From assembly GCA_963402885.1 (NCBI GenBank), contig OY727094.1, positions 30,444,501 to 30,508,500 on the forward strand: a DNA stretch of 64,000 nucleotides. The letters run 5' to 3'. Made by a program: the position numbers and the translations under genes. The notes beneath the pieces were generated by a model, which was not told the DNA's origin, ran no database searches, and saw nothing but the letters and a program-made list of their open reading frames with translations. Every line of letters begins with the position of its first letter. The stretch's first letter is position 1. The DNA comes from Antedon bifida. Its lineage: Eukaryota; Echinodermata; Crinoidea; Comatulida; Antedonidae. This document shows positions 24,201 to 39,200 of this stretch, piece by piece.

Positions 24201-27200
24201 TGTTTTAACAATTTAAGGCCAACTCCTTTTCAGTGGACACTCTTGTCTGCTCAATAAGACAATAATCTACTTTTTCAGTATAAACTCTTCCTAAATCATT
24301 GTACTCTCTATAAGAACTCCAAAAACCTCTTAAAATACTGTACACATTTTAGATAAAGAGGAGGAATTGTTGAAAGGAAGGGAAAAGAGAAAGAAAAGAA
24401 GTAAAATTGTAAAATGAAATAAACACTTGCCATTTTCACAAAATTGTCCTGTGTAGCCTTCAGGGCAATAGCATTCAGACTCTCCAGATTCAACTGAACA
24501 TATCCCGCCATTCTGACATTCTCTATTACATATTTCTATAAAACAATAATAATACTAAGTATTAAAATACTTTTCTACTAAAATTGAAAGAGGCAAAGTG
24601 TGATTGGTGAATCTAGAATCCAGAACTACTGTAAGGGCTTTAACAGAATAGCCATCACATATACTAGAATCAACTTTAACAAACCTGTCTGACAGAGGTT
24701 GCCCTCAAATCCACTGGTACATGAGCATTCATATGTATTAGCTACAATTGAACATGTTCCTCCATTCTCGCAGTAATTATCTGGACACTGTAAACCTGGG
24801 GCTTCTGTTCCAGTGGTACTAACTAAAAAAACAAAATAATATATTTATTATTCATCTTCAAAACATTTTATGAACATTCTAAATTTAAATGTAACTAATA
24901 TTGTATTCCCGAAGAAATATAGGCCTATGTCCATATTCTCTAAATTCCTCCTGTGAGATTCAGTTTCAGAGCAGCGAAAATGTCCATGATTTGTGTTTGG
25001 GGTCGCGTTTGATGTTTCACAGCAATAATAATAATAATTCAAATCAAAGAAATAAGAATGACACAAAAATTACACAATGGAATAAACAACCATAAAAAAA
25101 AACCGACGTAACTATTTAAAAAAAAAAAAAAAAAAAAATAAGTATAAAAGTATAAAAACATGTATAATCACACTCCTATGCAAAAACATTTAATTTATTA
25201 GAATGTAATAACATCAATAATATATTTATATAAACACAGTAATTACCAGTTTCACATCTATCTCCAACATAAGAACTCATGCAGTTGCAAACGTATTGGG
25301 CATTATCATCCACACTGCATGTACCACTGTTTAAACAATACGATTCAGGGCATCTCAGTTCTAGGTAAAAATGATATTCAATATAATAATATGATCTAGT
25401 GTCAAGCATAATAAAACATTCATTCATTCATTTATTTATTTGATCAAAATCACATAAAACAAGTAAAAAGGTTCATGAATAAAACATCTCTTCATAGTAA
25501 ACACAGTAGCATGAACTAAATTTTATTTTCAACATACTATTATTATTAATGTTATTTTTTAGATAGCTTTATGCTTAATAATGTTAAATTTACTTTACTA
25601 TGTATTGTTAAAATGTTAGTTATTTAATTTTAATAAAAAAAATGCTTTAATATTTTTCACTGTATAGTTATTTTAATTTTATAGACAAAGAAAAAACATG
25701 GGTGTGATCTTTCAATCCCCTTAAGTCTTACAGTCAAGTACACTTCTCCTTATTTTAACTTACCTTCATCACATCTATCCCCAAAAAAGTTGGTAAGACA
25801 TGCACATGTGTATACGCCTTCACTATTAGTTGAACAAATACCACCATTTGAGCAATAATCATCAGGACATGGTTCTACACCATCTGTTGATAGAAAAATA
25901 CGGAAACCAACTTAAAACGGTAACTAAAACCCATGTAAAAACTTTTGACCAATCAGATCATTGGATGGTTTGGCACAAGGCAGGATACATCTCTTCTTTG
26001 TAGGACATTTTTAGTTGATTTTAAACTAAAATAGGTCTAATAGCAGTTTCAATTTGTTAAGAAACTGAACTTGAAGTTAAGTAAAAAAACTTACCACTAT
26101 CTTCACATAATGTACCGCTAAACCCTGTTGCACAAGCACATGCATATGTCCCAGGATTACTGTGACTGTTAAAGCAAGTTCCACCATTAAAACAAGGCAT
26201 TAAGCTTGCACATGGATCTAAATATTTGAAAGATACAACGTAATTAAGGTAAAAAACTATGAAAGAATAAAACACTCATGTTGCTCTGTTGCTTCATTAA
26301 CTGCATAATAAATACAGTAGAACTTCTATTCAAGGGACACATTCGGGACCTTACAAATGTAATAGAGGTGTACCATGAATAGGGGTTGGCCATATGTTAA
26401 AACAGTTCTTTGCATAGGAAAGTAAGATAATATAAGATAACTTTTATTGATCCTCAAAAAGGAAATGCATTGCTCGTCAAACAAAAAGGTTGTAAATAAA
26501 TACAAATATAGGATAGAACAACCATTCATATAAAAAAATCTAAAAAATACAAAATAAGTTAAGTTATAATCTTCTTGACTTCCTGTTGTACTGGATGATA
26601 AGTATTCCTTAATAGGGGTGTCCTCTGAATAAAGGTGTCCCAAAGTAGGGGTTCTAACCTATTTAAACAACAAGCTTTCATGGGCCATCTTCTACTATCC
26701 CATTTGTAACTTTTCTTATTCTCCTAATTTATTGATGTATGCATGGTTTTATTTTTTTCTGCTTTGTTTATATAAATAGCAAATATAATTTATAGTTATT
26801 AAAAATAGATATTTAAAACATAATCAGCACCTAAACTGAAAAGATGTGAACAAAATTCTGCATATTATTTCATTGAGTGTTTACAAATGATCGATACTTA
26901 CCAGCAAAATACTGACAATTGACACCAGCGTACTCTGGTTTACAGTCGCAGTTGTGTGCGTTATTAATCAATGTGCAAAATCCACCATTCTCACATGGAT
27001 TGTTAGCACATGCTCCTGCAAAAAGTAACAGAAATTTGTTTGTCATTATATTTATAAGCAATTTGGCTTTTTTGTGATTAGTGGTACTTGTATGTATTTT
27101 TGTCTAACAACATTGCACTTCATCAAAGCTAGAGAGGGAAGTAATGCACCCTACAATCAAAAATGAAATGTTTTCATTACACTATATCTCATAAGCAATG

Positions 27201-30200
27201 TTCTGTTTTCATTAGTGGCATTTGCATACATGAATTGATTGTTCATCAATACAGTATTACGCTTTATCAAAGCAAACAGACCAGCAGCAGAAGTGATAGT
27301 AAATAGACCTTAACTAGCCTTGTAGATAATTTTTGCCTCTTTTGTGGCCCGAAAAAAAGAACAAGGTGCCTGGGAGTTGATCACTGTAATCTAAACTTAA
27401 AATATAGATAGTGTCGAACCTTTATTTTAATAAGGACTTACCTATTGCAGATTCACAATATGTTCCCGAATAGCCTGATTTGCATATACAGCTATAACCA
27501 TTAAGACCTGGGTCAGTATGTACTTGACATGTTGCATTGTTTTTACAGGCATTGTTAAAGCATTCATCTGCAAAGACAATTAAAACATTATTAAACAACA
27601 TATACAGTAATTTCAAATATTGCCAGTTGTCCATAATCTTTATATTGTACTGTAACAACAATTTTGATTTTCCTATATCTAGAATTAGCAATTGATGTTT
27701 TTGGAAAACATATATTCATTGATTTTAAGCTTTTTATCATCTAAAAATATAGCAATCTAGGATACTTTACAACAATTCTTTGCTTACATTTTCACCATAC
27801 TGTAAGGACGGTTGAATTGGATGACAGAAAGGGTCTTTATTAAATGTAACATTCTACTGTAGGTGTTTACATCTAATATCATTTTACTATTCAGATATAA
27901 TTGTACTTGAATAAAAACTTACTTTGGGTCTGGCAATTTTCCCCCTCAAATCCTTCATTGCATTCACACAAATAAGTAAATTGATCCATATCAGACTGTG
28001 TACATGCTCCATTTTGACAGGGGTTAGATGAACAAGGATCTATTGAAATAAATACAGTACGTTTAATAATAAAGTTGTTTTTGCACGAGGTGCCTATAAA
28101 GCAGTATGCTTGGCCTCTATACCCAGAAGAACTGAATTTAGATGCTTTCCTGGGATACAAGTAAACAAAAAAAAAATATAAATTTAAATATTTTCCAAGC
28201 CTTTTTTCACTAATTATTGTAAGAGAGACCAATTGTACATTTGTTACAATTATAAAATAAATTTGCTTTCTGTGTGCGCATGTATACTAACTGATTCTGG
28301 GTGGGTACAGTATCTTTGCTTGTAAATTATAAGACAGACCCACTAATATTCAGTATCCCAATCACAGTGAGAGATTATAATCTTTTGACTAACTTTATTT
28401 AAAGTTAGGAAATGTTGGATAAACATACCATTTACTCCTCCACTGATTGAATCTCTCTCTCTCACTTACCTATGGCTTGTTCACAGTTATTGCCTTCATA
28501 GTTATCTGTGCATGTACAACTATAATCTTGATTTCCTATGTATGCACATGTTCCCCCATTTTGACATGGCGATGAACTGCATGGATCATCTAAAACAAAT
28601 CATATTTATATAATATATTAATATAACTATATTTAGTGGCACTTTAGTTTGATGGTTAACATCCTTGCTTACTAATCATTGGTTCAAATCCCGGCTCTGT
28701 CACATTTATCTCCTTGAAAAATGTTACAATGCCTATTGTTTGGTCAGAGAATCTTCATTTATTAAGGCTTTAGGAAAATGCCCTGAAAGCAACTAACAAT
28801 TCAGCACCAACCCTATACTCCTTACTTCATTCACCTTCATAATAATGTATGATAATAAATTGATGATGGAATTTCTTGTTTCTGAAGGCTCATCTAAGCT
28901 ACGAGCCCCATTTACAACATAAGAATCCCAACGAACTTGATGTTGTCAGCATATTTTGGATAAGGTGACTATATAATATCACATTAAACGCCATGATTTT
29001 GAAAACTTCCTCACTTACCTAAATCCTCACATCGGTCCCCTAAGTAACTCTCTGGGCAAGCACACGTGTATGCAGGTGGATTTGTTGATTCAGTACATGT
29101 TCCTCCATTGTAACATGGATTTGATAAGCATGGTTGAACTGAAATTAAGAAAAACATTGATAATTTGAGATTAACTTAATTGAATTTACTCGCCAAAATA
29201 TGTTGGCTGTGCAATACATGTGAGAGTATATTATTCTGGTTTCTGAACATATATTTCTTTTTTTATGTTGACTCAAATTAATACATACCCACAGTTTCTG
29301 TTGTACAGTTACGTCCAATGTGTGTTAAAGGGCAAATACAGTTGTAATCAAGAGAAAAGCCATCATTTTCACATGTCCCACCATTTTCACATGGATTTGG
29401 AGAACAGTAATCTGCAAAGAGAATTTAGAAAAAGATGGTATTTATTTATTTATTATGGGATATTTTAAAAATCATGTCATTGTCATGTCATCATCTGCAT
29501 CGACAATTACATAATACAATATTAAATAAAACAATTTTTATATCTCTTGATTTCATCTCACAAATTCAATGAATATCTAAACTTTAACATTTTGAATAGA
29601 ATGAATATTTAGAACTAGAAAAATGGGCCTTATTAGGTGATCATTTAGAATAAAATGATCACCTATTGTTATTGTATAAAATCTTTATTAGGTGATCATT
29701 TAGAATGCTAAATGATCACCTATTGTTATTGTATGAAATCTTTATTTTTTTTCTTTTTATTGTTTCTGTACACTATTTTGTGTAACAATTATCTCAAAAA
29801 GTTTAATGTCAATGATTACCAAAATTTCAGAATATCTTTCAAATAATATAACTTAATCCTAATAAGCTTTTCAGCATGATCACTCATCCGTGACGACATT
29901 TATACGCCATTTTGCGAAATCACATTATCAATCATATCTCCATAATTCATTATCACATATTAATGAAATTCACTACACGTAAACTTCAGGTCAAGGGTAA
30001 AAATATTAGCAAATAAAAACGCACGCGCACGTAGGTTCATGCGCGTGATATCGCGCGTTAAAAATTTAAAACGCTCAAAATTAAGTTTTGATCAATTTAG
30101 AGCATGAATCAGGCCATTTGCGTGTTTCAAAAAATTACTGCGCAAAAATGCGTTTTTGCGCGCGCGATACTTAAAAAGCGTAAAAAATATGAATTTTTTT

Positions 30201-33200
30201 TACAAATCTCATTCTACTCACCATCCTTAGTACATTCACCAAATTTTAGTCAGTTCCGACTTAAAATAACGCTATACGAGCACGTTAAAAATGACAAAAT
30301 GCGCATATTAATTTTACAAAAGTTCTGAAAATGGTGAAAAATAGGTCTTTTTTAAAATGAAAATAATTCTTCAGAATGCAAGATGACCCCCGATTTTTTT
30401 AACTTATTCTGGAAGCCATTGAGTTGTAGATATGAATTCATGTACACACTTTACGTACAAAATGTTTTGACGTCATCAAATGGCCACTTGAATTTAAAAA
30501 TTAGGATTTGTTATCTTTTTGTGTAGATTATCACATTCAACAGAGCGCATCTTGGTTATGTGTGCTCGAATTTCGCACAACTTTCAGTATGTGCTTGCTT
30601 AATTAATTATCTTTATCATTAGTTGACACTATCTTCATTTTAATGACGTCATCACGCGTAAAAACTTGAATAACGTAGGCCGTGTAATTTCACCTTCGCA
30701 GTAAATTTGAATATCTTACAGCTCTTCAGAATTGAAGGTTACCTTGATGATTATAATTTATTATGAAAGCTGATGAAATGTAGATATTAATTCATATAAA
30801 AATTAAGCCTATCGGATGTTGTGACGTTAACATATGGCCAGTTGAATTGAAAAAGTAGTTTTTTCAAATTTTTCGTCAAAGTTATACACAATTCAAAGAG
30901 CGCGCACAGCGCTTCTACGTGCCAAATTTTTTTCAAAATCTTATATTTTTTTGCTCAATTAATTATCTTTCGAAATTGTCATCTTAAAGTTTAGTTTGAT
31001 AACGTCATCATGCCAAAAAATTAGAACATGTGTGTCCCGTAATTTCACCTATGCTACACTGTATATAGTGTACATATTGTATATGGCATATAGGCACAAC
31101 TCAGCACTATAAGCATATAATAGGATGGCATACATCAACATTTTCCGATCGTATGTTAACGTACGTGCATGTTTAAAAAAATTAATTTCAGTAAAATGAT
31201 AAAAATGATCACCTATAATTCGTCAAAGTGACGAATTAAATTCTAGTTATTATTTTTTTTTTTATTATTTTTTTTCTTTTTATTGTTTCTGTACACTATT
31301 TTGTGTAACAATTATCTCAAAAAGTTTAATGTCAATGATTAAAAAAATTTCAGAATATCTTTCAAATAATACAACTTAATCCTAATAAGCTTTCCAGCGT
31401 GATCACTCATCCGTGACGACATTTATACGCCATTTTGCGAAATCACATTATCAATCATATCTCCATAATTCATTATCACATATTAATGAAATTCACTACA
31501 CGTAAACTTCAGATCAAGGGTAAAAATATTAGCAAATAAAAACGCACGCGCACGTAGGTTCATGCGCGTGATATCGCGCGTTAAAAATTTAAAACGCTCA
31601 AAATTAAGTTTTGATCAATTTAGAGCATGAATTAGGCCATTTGCGTGTTTCAAAAAATTACTGCGCAAAAATGCGTTTTTGCGCGCGCGATACTTAAAAA
31701 GCGTAAAAAATATGAATTTTTTTTACAAATCTCATTCTACTCACCATCCTTAGCACATTCACCAAATTTGAGTCAGTTCCGACTTAAAATAACGCTATAC
31801 GAGCACGTTAAAAATGACAAAATGCGCACATTTATTTTACAAAAGTTCTGAAAATGGTGAAAAATAGGTCTTTTTTAAAATGAAAATAATTCTTCAGAAT
31901 GCAAGATGACCCCCGATTTTTTTAACTTATTCTGGAAGCCATTGAGTTGTAGATATGAATTCATGTACACATTTTACGTACAAAATGTTTTGACGTCATC
32001 AAATGGCCACTTGAATTTAAAAATTAGGATTTGTTATCTTTTTGTGTAGATTATCACATTCAACAGAGCGCATCTTGGTTATGTGTGCTCGAATTTCGCA
32101 CAACTTTCAGTATGTGCTTGCTTAATTAATTATCTTTATCATGAGTTGACACTATCTTCATTTTAATGACGTCATCACGCGTAAAAACTTGAATAACGTA
32201 GGCCGTGTAATTTCACCTTCGCAGTAAATTTGAATATCTTACAGCTCTTCAGAATTGAAGGTTACTTTGATGATTATAATTTATTATGAAAGCTGATGAA
32301 ATGTAGATATTAATTCATATAAAAATTAAGCCTATCGGATGTTGTGACGTTAACATATGGCCAGTTGAAGTGAAAAAGTAGTTTTTTCATATTTTTCGTC
32401 AAAGTTATACACAATTCAAAGAGCGCGCACAGCGCTTCTACGTGCCAAATTTTTTTCCAAATCTTATATTTTTTTGCTCAATTAATTATCTTTCGAAATT
32501 GTCATCTTAAAGTTTAGTTTGATAACGTCATCATGCCAAAAAATTAGAACATGTGTGTCCCGTAATTTCACCTATGCTTGTACACTGTATATAGATATAC
32601 AGTATATACTGTACATAGTATATGGCATATAGGCACAACTCAGCACTATAAGCATATAATAGGATGGCATACATCAACATTTTCCGATCGTATGTTAACG
32701 TACGTGCATGTTTAAAAAAATTAATTTCAGTAAAATGATAAAAATGATCACCTATAATTCGTCAAAGTGACGAATTAAATTCTAGTTTTAAACTTGTTTT
32801 TGTATCACATAATAATTGTTTACCTTTTATGCATAGAGTGCCTACAAATCCATCAAAACATTGACAAATGAACGTGCTCGAGGTCATGCTTTCTAAACAA
32901 TTTCCATTGTTGCCACATGGGTTTGAATTGCATGGACTTCCACCCACTGAAAACAAAATATTAATTTTACAGTACAACTGCAAAATGTCTTAATATTGAA
33001 AAAGAATCTAAAAACAATATATCAAGTCTAGTCTTTTTAATGTATATCTTGTATAAATAGGGCATCCAAAATGTAATTCATTGAGACTCTATCTATTCTA
33101 AGAGAATCTATACCATAAAGTCAATAACAGAAAACAAGCTGTTAGTGCCACTGCCACACATCCTAAAATTCTCAAGTTTATTTCAACCCCTACTAGCACA

Positions 33201-36200
33201 ACTTTTACCCAGAAGTGTATTACTTCATCTATCATCTGACAGGTCTTTGACAGTTATCATATTCCTTCTTCTCTTTAATTACCTTTATTATATTGATTGT
33301 TTCACCCAACCCCACCACCACCCAAGGTATTTGTCACCCACTTAAACAATATTTTATTCCCAACTTAAGTTATTAGTTACCTACCCTAAATTATTTACAA
33401 CCCACCCATTTGGAACCATCCTAAAAGTACTGTAGTAAAATGTTTAGGACTACAGTATGTGGATCTGTAAAAACAATTCAATCTTAAAAAAACTGAACAA
33501 ATCAACCAATATACCTTCACACATTGTTCCTGATGTACCAGATGGACACTGGCAGAAAAATGATGATGAACTTTGTAGGCATACTCCACCATTCTGACAA
33601 GGATTGGGTTGGCAGAAATCTGTGCTCACTGTAATTGAATAAAATATATATAATCAAAACTGATTCAACAAATTATTTCAGATCAAAGAATTTTATCCAA
33701 ACGTTATGCATTTCAGTCTGGTATGACTGTGGTTTCAAATCATTTATAAATGATGCAACCAATGATGCAACCAATAATTATAAGAGACAGATGTATTATT
33801 TAACAACCAAGACAAAAAATTGAAACAAGCAAGTTAGGGCCTACTAAAGCTTCATTCATCACCCTAAATTATAGCTACTGTATTATGCACAGATTGTACA
33901 TTACCTTCACAATTTGTTCCTGAATACGCAGATGGACACTGACAAAAGTACGAATTAGATGTTGTACCTTGGAAACAGGTCCCACCATTCACACATGGGT
34001 TATTTGAACAAGGATTTTGGACAACTGAAACAACAAATTAATTAAATCAACTTTTTTTTCAACAATTTTTATGTAGGCCTATTCTGTTAATCTGTACTTT
34101 TGTAAGAACAAAACAACTCAATCTTTAATATAAATGTTGTGTACTAAATAACTATACCTTCACATAGTGATCCTGATGTACCAGATGGACACTGACATAA
34201 AAATGATGAAGATGTGCTCTGTAGACATAATCCCCCATTCTGACATGGATTGGGTTGGCAGACATCTGTGATCACTGTAAATAAACAATATTATTATTAA
34301 TAAAAAATTATTGTAATTCAAATTATTTCAGATCAATTTATTTCTTACTTCAGATCTCTGAGTTTTAAAATCATTTTTAAATAAATGATGCAATTAACCA
34401 ATGTAAAAATTTCAGATTATTTCAGATCAGTTCATTTCATCTACTTTATGAATTTACAGATCTCTATGGTTTAAAATAATGTTTAAGTGATGCAAATAAA
34501 TAATATAAAAAGATAAAGATGTAGTAGAGTTACAATACTGTAGTTACATAAAGTAGGCCTACCGTATTATATATCTCAAACCCCCCAAAAAGATTAAGAT
34601 TCTGTAAGAACAATTAATACTTCAATGTATAATTATACCCAGTGAAATCAAATACTATACCTAATTCACACAGTGATCCTGATGTACCAGATGGACACTG
34701 ACAGATAAAAGATGAAGATGTGCTTTGCAGACATATTCCACCGTTCTGACACGGACTAGGTTGGCAGGGATTTGTGGTCACTATAAATAAACATAAAGAA
34801 CTGATTCTACAACTTATTTCACATCAAAGAATTGTATCCAGACTTTATGTCATTATAGTCTGGTATGGCTGTGGTTTAATGTGTAAGTGATGCAACCAAT
34901 GACAGACAGATGTATCAGTATCAGTTACATATTTAAAAAAAAACCAAAAAGTGAAGAAACAAACAAGTTACTAAAGCCTCATTCATCAACCTAAATTATA
35001 GTTAATATGCCAGCTTGCAGATTGTACATTACCTTCACAATTTGTTCCTGAATAACCAGATGCACACTGACAAATGTAGGTATTAGACGTTGTACCTTGG
35101 AAACAGGTCCCACCATTCACACATGGGTTATTTGAACAAGGATTTTCAGAGACTGAAAGAAATAAAAATCAACATTATTTTTTAATGTTTAGGACTACAG
35201 TATGTGGATCTGTAAAAACAATTTAAGGATTGGGTTGGCAGAAATCTGTGCTCACTGTAAAATATACATAATCCAAACTGATTCAACAAATTATTTCAGA
35301 TCAAAGAATTTTATCCAAACGTTATGCATTTCAGTCTGGTATGACTGTGGTTTCAAATCATTTATAAATGATGCAACCAATGATGCAACCAATAATTATA
35401 AGAGACAGATGTATTATTTATCAGTTACAAATCTGAACAACCAAGACAAAAAAATTGAAACAAGCAAGTTAGGGCCTGCTAAAGCTTCATTCATCACCCT
35501 AAATTATAGCTACTGTATTATGCACAGATTGTACATTACCTTCACAATTTGTTCCTGAATATGCAGATGGACACTGACAAAAGTAGGAATTAGATGTTGT
35601 ACCTTGGAAACAGGTCCCACCATTCACACATGGGTTATTTGAACAAGGATTTTGGACAACTGAAAAAATAAATCAGCATTATTCTTATGTAGGCCTATTC
35701 TATTAATCTATACTGGTAAAAACAAACAAAACAACTCAATTTTTATTATAAATTTTGTGTGAAATAATAAATAAGTATACCTTCACACAGTGATCCTGAT
35801 GTACCAGATGGACACTGACAGAAAAATGATGAAGATGATGTGGTTTGCAGGCACAATCCACCATTCTGACAAGGATTTGGTTGGCAGAGATCTGTGCTCA
35901 CTGTAACTACTAGATATGATTATGAATTCATATTAATAAAAACTGGCGCTGAAACATCTACGAATGTATGATTTTCTAATGTTTGTCAGAACCAGTCTGG
36001 TATAGCTGTGGTTTGAAATCTTAATATTTTCCAGCAAAAAGTTCATAAATCTGCAAAACTCTTCCCACCATGGTTACACACCTTAATATAATGTCCGTTT
36101 GTCACTAGAAAAGCTTAATATTATAGTTTAATATTTGTATTTTTATCTTCCACATTTTTTTATTCAAGCGAATAAATCTTTCTTTTACAGTAGTTTTTTT

Positions 36201-39200
36201 TTGGTAAAACAACATTAAACAAAAAAAATAGTTGAAAGTTTCTATTTTTATAAGATGCATAAGATGTGTAAATTCTGAAAATAGTAGTGTATATGTAAAA
36301 CAGTAAAACAAAACATGGCAAACAAAATACTCAATCGCTAAAAGGGGAGCTTATATTAATACATTAGTATAGGAGAAAACATTTTTTGTTTTCTCGAAAA
36401 TTGTTTTCAAAAAGTGTGCGTACATTGTGATAAAACTGTCCATAAATTGTGACCGCTGCAGTTTAAATATTGAATGAGTTGTACATGCATAAATGTTACC
36501 ATCACAGTTTGTTCCTGAATAACCAACTGCACAAAGGCAAATGTAAGTATATGGCTGTGTAGAGCTCTGTAAACATACTCCTTGATTGTAACATGGATTA
36601 GGCATACAAATGCCCATGTGCATGCATTTCAGGTTGGTATTACTGTGGTTTCAAATCATTTATAAATGATGCAACCAATGATGCAACCAATAATTATAAG
36701 AGACAGATGTATTATTTATCAGTTACAAATCTGAACAACCAAGACAAAAAAATTGAAACAAGCAAGTTAGGGCTTGCTAAAGCTTCATTCATCACCCTAA
36801 ATTATAGCTATTGTGCACAGATTGTACATTACCTTCACAATTTGTTCCTGAATACGCAGATGGACACTGACAAAAGTACGAATTAGATGTTGTACCTTGG
36901 AAACAGGTCCCACCATTCACACATGGGCTATTTGAACACGGATTTTGGACAACAACTGAAAAAATAAATCAGAATTATTATTATGTAGGCCTATTCTATT
37001 AATCTATACTTTGGTAAAAACAAACAAAACAACTCAATTTTTATTATCAATTTTGTGTGAAATAATAAATAAGTATACCTTCACACAGTGATCCTGATGT
37101 ACCAGATAGACACTGACAGATAAAAGATGCAGATGATGTGGTTTGCAGGCATACTCCACTATTCTGACAAAGATTTGGTTGGCAGGGATCTGTGCTCACT
37201 GTAACTACTAGATATGATTATGAATTCATATTAATAAAAACTGGCGCTGAAACATCTACGAATGTATGATTTTCTAATGTTTGTCAGAACCAGTCTGGTA
37301 TAGCTGTGGTTTGAAATCTTAATATTTTCCAGCAAAAAGTTCATAAATCTGCAAAACTCTTCCCACCATGGTTACACACCTTAATATAATGTCCGTTTGT
37401 CACTAGAAAAGCTTAATATTATAGTTTAATATTTGTATTTTCATCTTCCACATGTTTTGATTCAAGCGAATAAATCTTTCTTTTACAGTAGTTTTTTTTT
37501 TAGTAAAACAACATTAAACAAAAAAAATAGTTGAAAGTTTCTATTTTTATAAGATGCATAAGATGTGTAAATTCTGAAAATAGTAGTGTATATGTAAACA
37601 AAACATGGCAAACAAAATACTCAATCGCTAAAAAGGGAGCTTATATTAATACATAAGTAAAGGAGAAAACATTTTTTGTTTTCTCGAAAATTTATTTTCA
37701 AAAAGTGTGCGTACATTGTGATAAAACTGTCCATAAATTGTGACCGCTGCAGAAATGTTGCAATAGTGAATGTTCAATAGAGTCCAATAAAATGTGTACA
37801 AATAAAATATTATAAAAAAGAGAATATACAATTGGCCTTAATAATTCAAATGCTCAGTAGCTCTATCTACACTATCAAACTTTATATGACAAAAAATGTC
37901 ATATATGGACACAATGATGTCATATCATTACCATATTTAGGCATATCACTACCATATTTGGGCACCTTGATTGTAACATGGATTAGGCATACAAATGCCC
38001 GTGTAAACTTAATTAAAGAAACAAAAAATACAATTCGGTAAAGTAAGACTTTTTTCGTTCACACACAAGAAAGTAATACTACTGTACAAAAAGGCCAATA
38101 AATAAAATGGACTGTTAGATCTACAAGCGATCTTTGTTGGTGGAAATTTAATAGACACTGAAAAAAGAAATACTATAGTCATTCCTTGTAAAAAGACCCT
38201 GTCATTAAATTCGGAAACATATATAAAAAATGCAATACTAATTTTTAGTTTATTATTAGTAATATGTAATAATGAATAGGGTTCAAATTTGAAACTAAAA
38301 TTGCTTTATACAAATGAAACAAATATAAGCTGTACCTTCACACAGTGATCCTGATGTACCAGATGGACACTGACAGAAAAATGATGCAGATGATGACGAA
38401 CTTTGAAGACATAATCCACTATTCTGACAAGGATTTGGTTGGCAGACATCCGTAACTGTAAATAAATATGATATGATAGATTTGATATTATAATATAATA
38501 AAAACTTGAACATTTCATCAGATCAATTTTGCATTGCATCAAGACTTTTGTTTTAATTTTCAACACGCAGTCTGGTGGGTGAAAGTTGAAATCATTTTGT
38601 AAATGACGCAATTGACAGATCTAAAGAGTAGGCCTACGTATAAAAGTCAGCCATATTCTCTAAAGAGCATTCCGCGACTTTTACCGTGATCGAAATCTTT
38701 AAATTGTCGCGTGAACCTGAACAGCATTACATTATGTCAGGAACACCAGAAAAGAGTGTAGAAACATACTTCTTATGCCAACCACCCTCCCTTTTCAACA
38801 ATTCCTTGGTTTTAGCATGGACTTTAGGTTAAGGGACGAACATCATATAGGCCTAAGTGCATATTGAGAGAATTTGGATGATTGGCTGAAATTGATGGTC
38901 AAGTTGTTATCTCTTATTCGTGTAAAGTTACTGTACCCACTTTCCTATTCCTGAACATCACAGCACTAACATTTCTGATTGGCAAATTGAAATCTTAAAC
39001 AAAAAACTTACCACTGCTAACAACAGATGATTTAATATTTACATAGTAAATTTCTTGACTCACTGCAATTGTAGCCCTGTGAATTCAATATAATAACCCT
39101 TTTAGTCGTTTAGTAAAGATAAGATAAGATAAATCTTTATTGTCACGAACACAACAAGGCGAACATGAAATTTAATTGATGCTTAAAAACATACAATATA

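Noticed and set aside
24848..25095. Opposing small frames between EGF repeats 20 and 21
   Set aside because: The segment is intron containing AAT and poly-A tracts; neither frame encodes cysteine-patterned or other recognisable sequence.
28634..28705. tRNA gene
   Set aside because: A and B boxes are present, but the acceptor stem does not close and a SINE body with simple tail follows.
30104..31851. Two similar open frames (30104-30328 and 31645-31851) beginning or running through [13 protein letters not shown] sequence
   Set aside because: They are the same non-coding stretch in the two copies of the 1.5-kb tandem element. There is no homology and both frames end quickly; their similarity comes from the duplication.
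35202..35558. 118-codon plus-strand frame and its relative at 33635-33823
   Set aside because: These are antisense or intronic shadows in the duplicated introns of gene A; their similarity reflects module duplication.
38306..38611. 101-codon minus-strand frame overlapping EGF repeat 1
   Set aside because: It is an alternative frame over the EGF exon. The EGF frame has all six cysteines, correct phases and paralogues.
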